A DNA stretch of 64,000 bases from Margaritifera margaritifera (GCA_029931535.1 JAQPZY010001548.1:685001-749000); one strand, 5' to 3'; numbered from the stretch's first letter, positions 45,010 through 57,430 are shown. Notes: generated from the sequence alone by a model not told the origin. A program made the numbers and translations.

Positions 45010-45065
45010 ATCATATAATAATACCTATATTTGGGTAATCATATAATAATACATAGTTTGGGTTT
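45010..45065. repeat. Short direct repeat, two copies of about 27 bp
   Basis: 'aatcatataataatacctat' and 'aatcatataataatacatag' are each followed by 'tttgggt'. Confidence 0.75.
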
Positions 45066-45408
45066 TTACTTGATAAAGACATTGGATAAAGAGGATGAAA
45101 CATGTCACCATTAGCGTTACTCACGATGTCCGCCAGTAATACTATAGATATGTCTAAAGATCAAAGTTCATCGTCATCAGATTGTTATGAACTCCTCACT
45201 TTGATGAATGCGAGGGACACAAATCATTGAATTTGCTTGTTTATCAAGAATGTTTATGCTTAGTGTTGCCTTTGGAGTACCAATAACTCCAATTGCCCCA
45301 TAACTCCTATATTCTCTTCAATCACAAAAAGAATGATCAGTTGCTATTTCTTATGTAACAGTTGTCGTTAACAATTCCCATGGATTGCTTCATCTTATAC
45401 GTCTTGAT

Positions 45409-45410
<2 letters not shown>

Positions 45411-45481
<71 letters not shown>

Positions 45482-45499
45482 GTGTGTGTGTGTGTGTGT
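45411..45499. repeat. (TC)n(TG)n compound microsatellite
   Basis: TC run 45411-45480 with one interruption, then TG run 45481-45499. Apparent frames through it are low-complexity artefacts. Confidence 0.97.
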
Positions 45500-45789
45500 T
45501 TGTACTAGGAACTCTGCACCCTTCACTTTCCTGCTTAGATCTTTTTATCTGCCCTAACACAATCTTCGAAGCTTTTGCCTCTTCTTCCAATCTCTCCATT
45601 TATATATAATCTGTTAATATCATCCCAAAGATTCCTTTGCAGTCTTTTTATACGTGCTTTATACCTTTCTCTTGGTCCGGGTTCCAACTGCGCCTTTTTA
45701 TGTGATGAGTGAGACTACCTAGGCGAGTGCGACTATGTTACAGTCCTTTAGTTTTGTGGCCATTTCTTCCTACACGCTTTGAATGTGCT

Positions 45790-45920
45790 TTTCTCTGATC
45801 TTACCCTATAGCATACCATGTGTCTCACCCGTGGGCTAGGGAATGTAGAATAGACCCGATGCACCCTCCTCAAAGTCGTAAGAGGTGACTCGTGGGGGCA
45901 AACTGTATCCCGTAATGATC
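45790..45920. repeat. Possible dispersed repeat with 'GTCGTAAGAGG' box
   Basis: The words 'gtgggctagggaatgtagaa', 'gatgcaccctcctcaaagtc' and 'gtaagaggtgactcgtgggg' form a GC-rich island. I recall 'aaagtcgtaagaggcgact' as a recurrent word in mollusc sequences. There is no second copy in the window to prove it. Confidence 0.35.
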
Positions 45921-46201
45921 TTTGAATATGTAGAACAACTTGGACTTTTTATTTTAAATATTTTACCATTTTGTTGGAGGTGGGGATGGGGGGCTTTATC
46001 TTTGCTTTTTTATACCTTTCTAGTGAGGTTTGCAACATCTTGACCTTTTACATGCTTTCTCATGGTGAATATTTATTTACTTTTGTCGGAGGTGTATGTC
46101 TTCCTTATGTCACGGTTTCTTACTCAACCATTTTGCTACCTAGATTTTGTTTGGCACCATATGGCCAGGAATTGTGGTCATGTGCCGTTAAACCATATAT
46201 G

Positions 46202-46207
<6 letters not shown>

Positions 46208-46274
<67 letters not shown>
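46208..46274. repeat. (TA)n microsatellite, about 33 units
   Basis: A pure AT run followed by 'gcgcgtatacatacatacat'. Confidence 0.97.
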
Positions 46275-46281
<7 letters not shown>

Positions 46282-47290
46282 TACATACATACATGTACTC
46301 TAAAAATATTACTATGATGTAGTCGTTGCTTCTGTTAACACAATTTGTCTACGTCCTATGTACCGGATATAGTGCTTTTCGATTCCAGTTTCAATATTAA
46401 ATGTCGGCTGATAGTTATGACCACTACCTGGATCTTATCAAGATGTCGACGATAGTTATCCTCACAGTTTTAATCAAGGAGTCCTTTTATTTCATTATTT
46501 TTCTTCCAGAGCTTTAAAACGTACAAAAATGGCAGAAGAATCTTTACGGAGCTGTTTTCAGAAGGGAATTAATGAGATTACTCAACATCGGTGATAATAT
46601 TGAGTCTCCTTGGAAGATACCCGCATTAGATTATGACACTGGATAATGCTGAAATCGTGAGACCTTTTCTCCCATGATTCTCTGCATGCTTCCACTATTC
46701 TGATCGTCCCCAGACACATTGGATTGATAGGATGGTTGATTGTAGTGGCACTTTTAACACATTATTGGCTATTTCATGCTGAGGAAATAGGAAGATAAAT
46801 TGGGACATGATCAGTGAGGTTATTTGCCATATACCTTCTTATATTTACTGCATACCTGTTCAAGTTATTTTCTATAATCTTCTGAGCAGTTTCCAAACAC
46901 AATCATTTCAATAATATAGAAACCTCATTGTACAATAAGTTTTAGTCCCATCGATAACTCAGGTGTTTTGCATGCAACCATCTGTTCGAGATCTCGGAAA
47001 AAAGTAAAGACCACGAGAGTGCGACCCCTTGTTTCCTCGCACGAGCTGGAATTCACTTTACCACTGCGCTATCCAGATTCACGACCTCTGTCCTTATTCA
47101 TTCTTTTGTGATGAGCATTCTGGTATCTTCTTGCGAGCAGTTATAAGGTTCTTTTTACATTGTCCGTCTATTTTTATTTGCTGCTGTTTTGCATGTTTCT
47201 TTGGATTTCTGAATAACCAAGCATGCTAACACTAAGCAGCATGAAAAAAGTGCGAAAACTTCCAGTTAGTATGACAACATTATAACTGAT
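46275..47290. other. Non-coding stretch
   Basis: Nothing recognised; short frames only. Confidence 0.45.
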
Positions 47291-47319
47291 TTTTGTGTGT
47301 GTGTTGAAACCATTTTTCT

Positions 47320-47950
47320 TATTTTAGTCACAATGACCTTGACCTTTGACCTTTGGACAACAAAATCAATAGGCTTCTTCCTTACCCCAAGTGCAAGCCA
47401 TCCACAAACATTGGTCCAGGTCTGTGACGTAGAACTAGTGCTATTGTGCGGAAAGTATTTTTCTTTTATCAGTCACAGTGACCTCGACCCATGACCTCTA
47501 CATCAGTAGACTTCTTCCTCATCCCAAGTGCAAGCCATCCACAAAGTTTGATTCAGGTGTGTGATGTAGAACTAATTTTATTGTGTGGAAACATTTTTAT
47601 TTTTTGAGTCACAGTGACGTTGACCTTTGACAGTTTGAACCCAAAATCAATAGGCTTCTTCATTACCCCAAGTGCAAGCTATCCACGCGGTTTGGTAACT
47701 GTAGTTCGTATAGAACTGGAGTATTCAGCGGAAACAACTTTCAATCACAGTGATCTTGACCTTTGATCTTTGGACACCAATTTTTTTTTCCGTGCTCCAA
47801 GTGCAAGCCATCCACAAAGTTTGGTAATTGTAGATGCTGGACAACCCGAGTTATTGTGCCGAAACGAAATTGGTAACGGATAGACGGACGGACGACATCA
47901 TACCATAACAGGCTCCACCTTATGGCGGGCGTACAAACAGAGAATAATAA
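47320..47950. repeat. Degenerate ~144-bp tandem repeat with 'GACGGACGGACGAC' tail
   Basis: Four copies start with 'gtgaccttgacctttgacct' (about 47334, 47478, 47622, 47750). They continue with 'aaaatcaataggcttcttcc', 'ccccaagtgcaagccatcca', 'caaagtttggt' and 'gtagaactagtgctattgtg'. The array ends in 'ggatagacggacggacgaca' and 'ttatggcgggcgtacaaac'. This is a well-known look of bivalve genomic DNA, with the same tail type as at 6270-6345. Confidence 0.75.
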
Positions 47951-48045
47951 AAAGAAAGACAAATATACTTATAAGGTGAGGTTTGAATAATTTTTCAATA
48001 GACAATATACATCTTCATACATTGTTACTTGAGAGAAGCGGTACT

Positions 48046-48046
<1 letters not shown>

Positions 48047-48087
<41 letters not shown>

Positions 48088-48099
48088 TGATATATTGAT

Positions 48100-48160
<61 letters not shown>

Positions 48161-48231
48161 CATATATGTTCATTAATTCGACAGGATATCATCATTATAT
48201 TCATCCTTTATTATCGTAAAGAGTTATTATA

Positions 48232-48290
<59 letters not shown>
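48047..48290. repeat. Compound microsatellite: (GATA)n, (TA)n, (TA)n, (TG)n
   Basis: GATA units lie at 48047-48087. A TA run (48103-48154) is followed by a short unique segment. A second TA run (48229-48261) is joined to a TG run (48262-48290). Confidence 0.95.
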
Positions 48291-48292
<2 letters not shown>

Positions 48293-49576
48293 CGAAAGGA
48301 TAACTTGATCCTAACACTGCAATGACCAGACTTGAAATGATCTCATCGTCCCAACTCAACGTTAGTCAACATAGCGTTTATATTAAGATTTTTTTTTCTT
48401 AACATGTAACCATTCGATGATGATTTCGTAATATTGCAACTGGTAAAAATAACCGAGTTCGCTAATACGATCATTTTAAAATTTACATCAATCAGCCCGT
48501 ATGAGCATCAGATAATTTTGTAACAAAATACTGCTGAAGAAAAAAAATAGTAAAAAACATAATGACATTTAACTAATTAGAATATCGCACAAACGTTTAA
48601 TTGTGTAAGTAATTAAGTATGTGCTTGAATTAACATTGGTTAAGATCGACTAATCTGCATAATAAAGGGCCCGGAAGAAGATGGTGTATTTAGAGTACCC
48701 GCATCAAGAGATGGGGGAAAGCACAAGGCGTCTTGCAAGCGGGTGTCGTGTGCTACCCACACAAAATCTGTCTTCTTCAACGTTCGTCTTTCAGAAATAC
48801 ATCAAGATGCCTTTTCCAGGAATCATAAAATATCGTTTGATATAAAGTCATTAGAACTTTCAATTAATTGTATCTCTTTCACGTGATTGTTTGGCTTATC
48901 GTGCAAGGCAAGCGTTAAAAAAAATAGGATGTATTTCTCATTTTTATCTCACAGGCTGGTTGCCACGAGGCACTACATGACTCCGGAAACAAAATGACAC
49001 GACCTTTGATCTTTTATTCTTGTCGAGCTACGCTAACTCATTGAATAAAAATGATATCTTATCGTACCATATTATGTTGATACAGATCACCATAACTTTG
49101 CTAATATTCTACAAACTAATGATCGCACTTATGCTAAAGAGAAATTAAGAATCAGACTGTGCAGAAATTAAAATTATTGGTCACCAATTTGCACAAACAA
49201 ACTCTTTAATAATTATTGTTTTAATCTTTTCTACTGGCGTATATGCAGACCTGTGCTGTCTATCTTAGATTTTACAATGTCTTCACGAAAAACATATAAA
49301 GGAAGGCCTGCCATTTGCAAAGGGTTTAATTAATGTTTTTCTTTTCTTCTGATAATGGGCAACAACCGTAGGATAAAAAAACAAAGTTTAAACTTTTTCC
49401 CTCTGAAACAAATGTGAATATTTTCAATTTTGTTTTGAAGGATTTTGAGATTACAACGTTCATTGAAATGATCGCATGTACTTGGCGGCCTTTAAACTTG
49501 ACAGCACTCTATGAGTGTCTGGTATACTTAGGGATACCAAGAACCAGCACCAACGGATATTTATCTATACGAGTTC

Positions 49577-49578
<2 letters not shown>
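48291..49578. other. Non-coding stretch
   Basis: No feature seen. The word order is AT-rich with scattered stops. Confidence 0.4.
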
Positions 49579-49610
<32 letters not shown>

Positions 49611-49868
49611 ATTATTATTTATTTATTGGTCCCATTGCTCAGCCAAAGGTGTGTAAATATTGGAAATAGAATTTTAACCTAATATGCGGTACATAAATAC
49701 CGATTAACATACAGTATATACATGAAGTATCCATGATTTTTATCGTATACTGTAGAAAAGCAATTTATCCATCAACTCGACCAATTAACTGCTGTTCTGT
49801 CTGAAGGTACATTGCCTTCGAAGGGCTTCTTCTTCGTCGTCGTCTTCTTCTTCATCTTTTTCTTCTTC
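49579..49868. repeat. (TTTC)n and (TTC)n microsatellites
   Basis: TTTC units lie at 49579-49609; a TTC/GTC-rich stretch lies at 49827-49868. Confidence 0.9.
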
Positions 49869-50195
49869 AACAACTACTAATAGAAATAGAAAAAAGCAAT
49901 AAATTAAATTTATTGCAGAGGCAAAATAAAAAAAGATCAAGATTAAATAGTTATACAGATCTTGTCAGAAAAGAAAGCATCCAGGGTTTTGTATTGTTGT
50001 TCGCCTGGTTCGAAAGAACAGTTATTGAAACAGATTCACGTCAAGGGAATGAGTACAAAATCATTTTCTGTGATCCAAGGTTAAATTAATTATGAACCTA
50101 AATTAAATAATTCATTATTCTCTCCAAATACTCTAAAATATTTATGATTGAACAGAACCATTATATTGAAAGTAAGTTTTAAAGTTTATCTGTCA

Positions 50196-50222
50196 TACAC
50201 ACACACACACACACACACACAT

Positions 50223-50302
<80 letters not shown>
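50196..50302. repeat. (CA)n(TA)n(GA)n compound microsatellite
   Basis: CA 50196-50228, TA 50229-50272 and GA 50273-50302 directly abut. The open frame 50148-50450 runs through them and is not a gene. Confidence 0.97.
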
Positions 50303-50304
<2 letters not shown>

Positions 50305-51940
50305 AAATACTTTTAAAAGTTCATATCAATACCTTTATTGATTGGATTATGACTTATATAGCTTCAAACACATTTTCATGCCAATTTTTTTTTCATTTTT
50401 TTAAATATATTTTATTGCGAAGGAATCGTTTAAAATATGTCCATAATTAATACAAAATTGAAACGCACAGGATTTTCTTAGTACCTTTATTTCTAATTTT
50501 TCTCATTGGAACAAAATCCCATAATAAATAATAATAATGGATAAAAAAGAATGAAAAGGTCGTCTTTTAAAAAATAATGAAAGGCTCCTAATTAGACGTA
50601 AATCAAGGGTGCAAATAATATCTCCAGGTTCATGTGTCCTTTGCCACCCACTTCTTGATGCGGCCGCGTGAATGAAAAGTACTTATGATCGTAACATTGA
50701 GAGGGAATTTGCACCACCTATTATTGTTTTACTTGTAGGTGTAAGTTCTTAAACTTAGTCAAATGTGTTAGGCCAACAAATGAAACAGCCTTTGCAGGCA
50801 AGGGTTGGACCCCAGTGACAGTTCACATTTTTCATGGATCGTAAGAACACCATCAACAAGTTTGATATTGTGTCCCCAGTACAGCAGACAGTTCTCGACA
50901 TTCTTCACAATGTGTATTCTGATTGTTGTTTACAATTTAAAAATCGTTATAGGGACAGATAAGTTTAGTTTCGAAGCACATCGACACTTATCTGTAACAA
51001 CTTTATGGCTTAAACAAGTCGCCTTTTGGAAGTAAACAAAACTGTAAGTTTTGGGGTTTTGGGGCAAGCAACAAAAAAAAAAAAACGATACATGCGTTCG
51101 CTGGCTATTCGATTCTTCCACATCAGGCCTTTCTTCACACAAAATTGGTGTTATCATATGGGTCTGCCCACCTATAAGCACTAACACGATGTACACATCT
51201 ATATCTAACAGAAAACCGAATAGGTTAAAACGGTAATCGTAACGATGTCACGCACATATTTCCTTATAATGTTTCTCTTTTTTTGGTCATATCAACCTTT
51301 TGTTGTTTCGATAAATGAAATAAACGGATTGTTCACGTTAAAACAGTATGTCGCCTTAGTTTGAGAGTGTCGCCTTAGCTTGAGAGTGTCGTCTGCACTA
51401 AGATACAACAACTCTCCTTTAAAGAGACTTTTAAAGAAAAATATCTTTGGAATAAAAAAATTCCGTTTCACTTCACACGGCGTTTCTAAGAGAAATTCCA
51501 AGATAAATACTTATTTGTAATTTAAAAAAAATCTCCTACTCTTTATGCTTTTCTAGTTACTGGAAAATCAGACAACCGTTTTTAGCTTGTTTTCTTGTCC
51601 GGCGAAATTGTTATCGATTTGTTATCCTTCTTTCCTTGTTTTGCATTTTTATACTGTACTTTTTGATCAGGTGATATCAGATTAAAAAATGATAATCATT
51701 GGTTGGTCGGGTTTATTTACTGGCATCCGAGATGGTGACCAAAATGAGTACATGATATACTGTTCAAGAAGCAAAACACGGCGAAGAAGTGTTAAAGAGG
51801 TCATTATCTCTATTCACGCTTAAATATCATGACATAAATATGAATTATATTTTACCTATTCTTGAATCTGCCGTGACACTATGCACAAATGCTATTTGTT
51901 TTTGCTTTTATTTATTTATTTATTTTTTAAATCAGAATAG
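50303..51940. other. Non-coding stretch
   Basis: No gene recognised. On the minus strand 50790-50910 there is a frame with VKNVENCLLYWGHNIKLVDG and VLTIHEKC. It looks protein-like but has no known match and no clear splice sites. An 18-bp direct duplication (gtcgccttag...gagagt) lies at 51350-51390. Confidence 0.4.
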
Positions 51941-51949
51941 TTCATTCAA

Positions 51950-52715
51950 GAGGTGAAAACTTCGACATTTTATCGTACTATAGTATTCGCCCACACCCCC
52001 GACATCTTGTACCCCCGCCCCTTGCGATTTTGAAAGCGAAAAGCATCAATGATTTATTTTTACAACAAAAAAAACTAACTCATTTCATTCATTGATTTAT
52101 AATTTCTATTTCAATTGTCACCAAGCGGTCCCTAATATTGTCACCTTCTTCGCGTTTCAAACCTAACGGAACTTAACACTAATACGGCGTCTATATTTGC
52201 GTGGGCGAGTCTGTGTTTTTCACACAACAGGAGTGATGTTGGTCATAGTGTTTCGTAAGTTCCGGATAATTCCGTTAATTTCCGTAACATTGAGATGTAA
52301 GTGCATATTTTTCCCCTTTTAAAAAAAACTATTTTAGAAATATTAGAATTAGACATTGCATACATTGGATGCAGACGACATAGTATTTACCTTCTATGTA
52401 TGTGTAGGCCTAACATCCACCCCTTCACTGAAAATGGACTCTTCCAGCAACGGAAAATGACACTGAGCAGGCTCCTCGTTTACGTTAAAACTTCCGTTTT
52501 TGTAAAAATGCGAAGAAGATGACAATGTTAGGGACCGCTTGGTGACAGTCGAATTAGAAATTATTAATCAATGAAAGAAATGAGTAAGTTTTGTGCATTT
52601 TTTATATCCTGGATGCTTTTCGTTTTCAAAATCGCAAGGGGGGGGGGGGGAGAGGGTACAAGCTGATGAGGGTGTGGGCGAATACTTTACCCTCCTGAAC
52701 TTTCACCTCATAAAG
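51950..52715. mobile_element. Fold-back element with ~205-bp inverted arms
   Basis: The left arm at about 51950-52165 and the right arm at about 52505-52715 are inverted copies. Matching words include 'tattcgcccacaccc', 'ccttgcgattttgaaa', 'cgaaaagcatc', 'aactcatttc' and 'gtcaccaagcggtccctaa', in mirrored order. The arms differ at roughly one base in ten plus indels, and by a homopolymer (CCCCCGCCCC at 52012-52021 against G13 at 52638-52650). The ~340 bp between them has no coding motif. It could be a MITE or the remains of an inverted duplication. Exact ends and a target duplication could not be fixed. Confidence 0.75.
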
Positions 52716-53182
52716 CTATAGTTACTGATATAGAAACTGAAATAAAATAAAAAAATTATTTCAACAAAATTTATAACACACTTCTTTATGTTATGAGCTC
52801 TTCTGGGCTAGGATTCAATATTTTCAAGTTCCTAATCTTACAAGAATAAAGAAAAAGCTTTCGCCTTTTTCTAATGAAGTTTTGGCTTCATAATTCCTAT
52901 ATGTGCATAATTGCAAAAAACATCCAGCAATATCCTTCAAAGGTTATCAATACAAAGAAATCGTATCCTTTATTTGTGGCAAGATATACAAAAGTTAGTT
53001 TTAGCGAAAATCACAATCACGAGACGAATTTTATCATGCATCAAACATTATTTTATCATGATCTGTAGTGTTTTGCCCTCTCCATCAAAGGCTAACCATG
53101 ATTTGGCTTTTTACATGATTTCATCCTGGATCCACATATTTTCTGGCTTATTGTCTTGCAATCATGGTCATATCATGTATAT
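52716..53182. other. Non-coding stretch
   Basis: AT-rich, nothing recognised. Confidence 0.4.
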
Positions 53183-53282
53183 CAGGGGTGTCTGACTCAG
53201 TATTTATTATTATTATATATTATTATTTATTATTATTTATATCAAATCTGGCCCGCAATAGCAAATGAGTTTGACACCCCTG
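53183..53282. mobile_element. 100-bp hAT-type MITE
   Basis: The ends are CAGGGGTGTCTGACTCAG and TGAGTTTGACACCCCTG, inverted copies with small differences. They match the well-known hAT terminal sequence (CAGGGGTGTCAAACTCA), followed inward on the right by the 'ggcccgcaatagcaaat' block. The flanking ATGTATAT and ACTTATAT agree at 6 of 8 bases, fitting an old 8-bp duplication. The middle is an A/T microsatellite. Confidence 0.75.
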
Positions 53283-56200
53283 ACTTATATGGCTTTCAGG
53301 ACGATACGTCAATCAGAATTTGCTCCAGCCTTCTCTCCTTAGTGTACAAATAAAATAAGGTCAACAATAGTTTCTCGAAAGACTGCATGGCTACATACCA
53401 TAAAAGCACCCATTCTATACACATTATATCAAAACATACTGAAGTCTTAAACATGAAAATTAGGAAGATATGCAAAAATATATTCTAGACAGTGGACTTT
53501 TTAGGACATGTTAAAATATTACTTACATGGTACTATAGTGTCAGTACTAAGTCAAATATAGGATAGGTGGCTTACTTTGCCCCTAATGATCCACAATGGC
53601 GTGATTTTTTCAAATCCTACACATCAAATAACCTAGGTGTAATCAGATTTCGAGTTTTATCATGATTAATTAAAATTAAGCAATGGTCAAGCATTTAATT
53701 GGAATTGTTAAGGCACATAATTTCATTTCCCAAAAATGAAAGATGCATGTATGGTTTTGTTCACTATTCTCAAGAGGAACCTTTTTTCACCTGGTCATTT
53801 GTTATAAAATTTTAGAAATTTATGTAACGATAAATATGTTGAAAACTACGGTTTGTGTGTGAATTATGTTACAATATAAAATGTGTTGTAAATTCGGGGG
53901 ATAACACTTTTGCATCTCAGGATTTGATAATGCAAATGTTAGTTTTACTGTAGCAAACTGAGTTTTACATGGAGGCGGAAGGGTATATTACGTTTGTTTT
54001 GCTCAGCTTTACCCCAATGTATGTCTGACTGAGCCGACAAACACGCTAATCTTCGTTGTTATAATTATATGAAAACACAGGCCATTCATATCGTCGTATC
54101 AAAACACAGGCTTTAGTTCTTGATCTCTCGGGAGTTCTTAACTCGTAGTACTGCTTATGAAGTAATTTCCTAATTAATTCATTTGGCCAATTAATGATGG
54201 CCTTTCAAAAATATTATTAATCTGTACGACAACCCTTCTAAAAAAAGATAATAAAATTATTTTGCCTATGGTGAATCAGTTTTAGCTTTTAATTAGGGGA
54301 GAAATCCGACACGGCCAAATCGCACCTGCCATACTTAAAATGCGGTATCTGGAGAGAATGAGAAATGGGATCCCAATTAACACGGCGACCAAAAAAGAAG
54401 TGATTTGTATGTTGGGAAATATCTTTTTGGTCATTTTATGCCCTCTTTATTTGCTCTAATAAAAGGTAATTGTCGTTTTATTATCAATTAAATAAGAATG
54501 TTCGTGTGCACAGTGCAGCTCTTTTGCTTACAGTCACGTGCAAGTCGGGTCAACGGAGGGACAGAACAGGCCCTGTTTAATGGTCACTTTGAACAAAATA
54601 TATTTTGCACGCGCACAGTAATGACTATTTTCTTATCTGCATGTGCACGAAACATTTAACGTTCTTAAAAACGGAAGAATCTATTTGATTTATGATTAAA
54701 ATGTGTGTAAATGAATATTCGCCAATTCAAATACAACAGTGTTCTGAAAGCTTGTTTTATGGTATAGACTAGTAGAATTCAATCGGCAGGCGTGTTAGCA
54801 GGAATGGAAAATCCAATCCAAAAGATATAAAATTGCACTTAAAATTCGAATCACTCTCTTTCTCCTTTTTTGTTCTTCTTCTTCATATCCTTCTTCCTCT
54901 TATTCTAGGAAATCCCCGTGTCGTTTCAAAATGTGACAGAGTGATAGATCTCCGATATGTTTCCATTTTAGTATCTGCCAAATCTAATAAGGGGTGATCT
55001 TTATGAAGGATAGTTTCGACAGATTGCTGTTAGGAGGTTTTCTAGATACAGAAACCTTTACACTCATTTCTGATTTTTATTCTGTCACCTTCTGCATCCC
55101 CTATATCAATCAAGCTAGACAACCATTGTATACACGTCTGTGGATGAACAATTTGGACATACTGACCAGAACATGGAAAGGCAAAAAACTTTTTTTGCCT
55201 TCAAAGGCTTTTACCGACCAAAATGAGATCAAAGCCTTCGTCCTGATCTTTTAGAAGAAAAAAATGCGACTGATCCCGATCCTTCAAACAACGCGATTAT
55301 AAGTTTTGTTCCATCGAAAGGTTAATGCTTTCCTTTTTTAATTTATTTTTTGCCTTCATATAATTTGTTAATTTCATCAGCGTAAAACAAGAGTCCTATT
55401 AGTGTTGACAGATTTATATAGCATGTGAAATATTCGGTGTAATTGCGATGTAATGATGTATTTTACATGGCGGAATAGAACGCCCTTTCTTTGGAGTCTC
55501 GTCTCCATATGTTCCAAATATGTTGTCATATATTTTACCACCAATCATTACTACTTGAGATAATCATATGGAAATTTAACCCAGACATATCAGACACCAT
55601 ATCAAATACAGAAAATCAACATATGATGGGGGTTTTGTACTAGTAAAGCCGTCAATACAACTGTACTCTATGCCATTCTGAACGTATAGTCAGTCGGTTG
55701 TCAGCATCTTTCCAACTCAATTAAAATGTGATATCTCTCTCATGACAACTAAACATATGTCAGACTAAACTGGTCGAGTTAACTTCCTCATAAATTCTGA
55801 CTTTTGAAAACTTTCAAAGTTAAAAAATCTGTCTACCATTATATTTAAACAAAAAGCCCAGATTGGCGGCGATGTGAATTGTTGATGATGCGGGCAGTCA
55901 CGTACGACTCAAGTTGCCATCTTCGCACCTACCGTTATTGCGTCTGCGCAAACATATATCAGGTTTCACTCCATCTTGAAATAAAATTATTTAGCGGAGA
56001 CAGTAATCAGTCCACTTTATAAACAGAACTCCGATCATACAGCGCTGCGGATATATTTCAAAGGGACATCGGAGACATCTCTAACCTGATTACCGTTCTT
56101 GTATTTTGTCGCGGGCTATATCGAAGCTAAGTTTAATTGGCGTAAAATTAGCCCATTTGATATCCTTGTTTGAGGGGGATGAAAAGAAATCATTCACGGC

Positions 56201-56984
56201 AATAAAATTGATGTAAAAAAGACTCAGTGACGATGTGATGAAATAAGAATGCTCAACGCAGCGGGATGGCAACTGGACAAATCGAGCTAGAACACTACTC
56301 ATTGACATTTGGGCACCAGAAACCTGCATCAGCAAATAAATGTAGCTTTGTGAATCAGCATGGTCTGGAGCCCTTTCCAAACTCTGAATACATCATACTT
56401 TTGACTTAGAGACCTGGAACAAGTCTTACAATAGATTGAATCTAATTTAAGAGAGTTTTGGTTACTTTTAAACGTCGTGTAATCACTGTTGTTTCTTTCA
56501 TTTTGCGTTTTAGTCAGCCCTTTCATGCGTTACGTATTATGATCACGTGAACCGACTCTGGGTGGCAGTATGCCATAGATTCGTTGAGGATCAGAGTTAT
56601 TATTGCTTAAACTTATAAAAAAAAAATTAAAAAAAAACAAAGAATATTGTCGGATTTTCTAAGGGAGACTGAAATAATGCTGAAACATTATTATTTGACA
56701 ACATGATAAAAGATATGTGAAAATTTGCAAATTTTTTGGAATTGCTGAGCTAAATTCGTCGCTGCCCTTCACAGTTCCAGATTGTCTGCTGTTCACTGCG
56801 GAAGCGGTGTGACATTGTCTAGGGCAATCAAGAAATCCCTATTACTCAGATTCACTTCTGAGTTGCTAATTTGACGAGTCAGCCTATCCCCACCCCCTTT
56901 TTCCCCAATAGAATCTCTTGCTGTTAAATAAAGCCATTTACATTCAAAACAAATATTGTTCTGAAACAGATATAATAAAAAGTG
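53283..56984. other. Intergenic stretch, no gene recognised
   Basis: I could not recognise a gene in 3.7 kb. At 55930-55960 'ttattgcgtctgcgcaaaca' resembles an NRF1-type site in a locally CpG-richer segment (55860-56130), so a promoter is conceivable. The open frames 54994-55254 (plus) and 56090-56380 (minus) have no known motif. Confidence 0.4.
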
Positions 56985-57322
56985 AATGATAGCTAATAAA
57001 TCTATTAAGTTCACTGATAGCTAATAAATCTATTAAGTTCACTGATAGCTAATAAATCTATTAAGTTCACTGATAGCTAATAGGTCTATTAAGTTCACTG
57101 ATAGCTAATAGGTCTATTAAGTTCACTGATAGCTAATAAATCTATTAAGTTCACTGATAGCTAATAAATCTATTAAGTTCACTGAAAGCTAATAGGTCTA
57201 TTAGGTTCACTGATAGCTAATAGGTCTATTAAGTTCACTGATAGCTAATAAATCTATTAAGTTCACTGATAGCTAATAGGTCTATTAAGTTCACTGATAG
57301 CTAATAGGTCTATTAGGTTCAC
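56985..57322. repeat. 28-bp minisatellite, 12 copies
   Basis: The unit is TGATAGCTAATAAATCTATT + AAGTTCAC. Two variants differ at AAA versus AGG. Their order is AAA AAA AAA AGG AGG AAA AAA AGG AGG AAA AGG AGG. All units are the same length. Copies 8 and 12 also carry TTAGG in place of TTAAG. Confidence 0.95.
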
Positions 57323-57385
57323 TGTGTTGATGTGACGACCCAGAAAAGGTTAATCTTTCAAAAGTGTTATCAAAATATTGTATTG

Positions 57386-57390
<5 letters not shown>

Positions 57391-57430
<40 letters not shown>
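57391..57430. repeat. (TA)n microsatellite, 20 units
   Basis: A pure AT run close to the 28-bp minisatellite. Confidence 0.95.

Noticed and set aside
45385..45609. Low-complexity Leu/Ser and Arg/Glu frames through the (TC)n tract
   Set aside because: Pure microsatellite translation.
56985..57322. CRISPR-like array (28-bp repeats)
   Set aside because: There are no spacers; the repeats abut directly. The setting is an animal genome.
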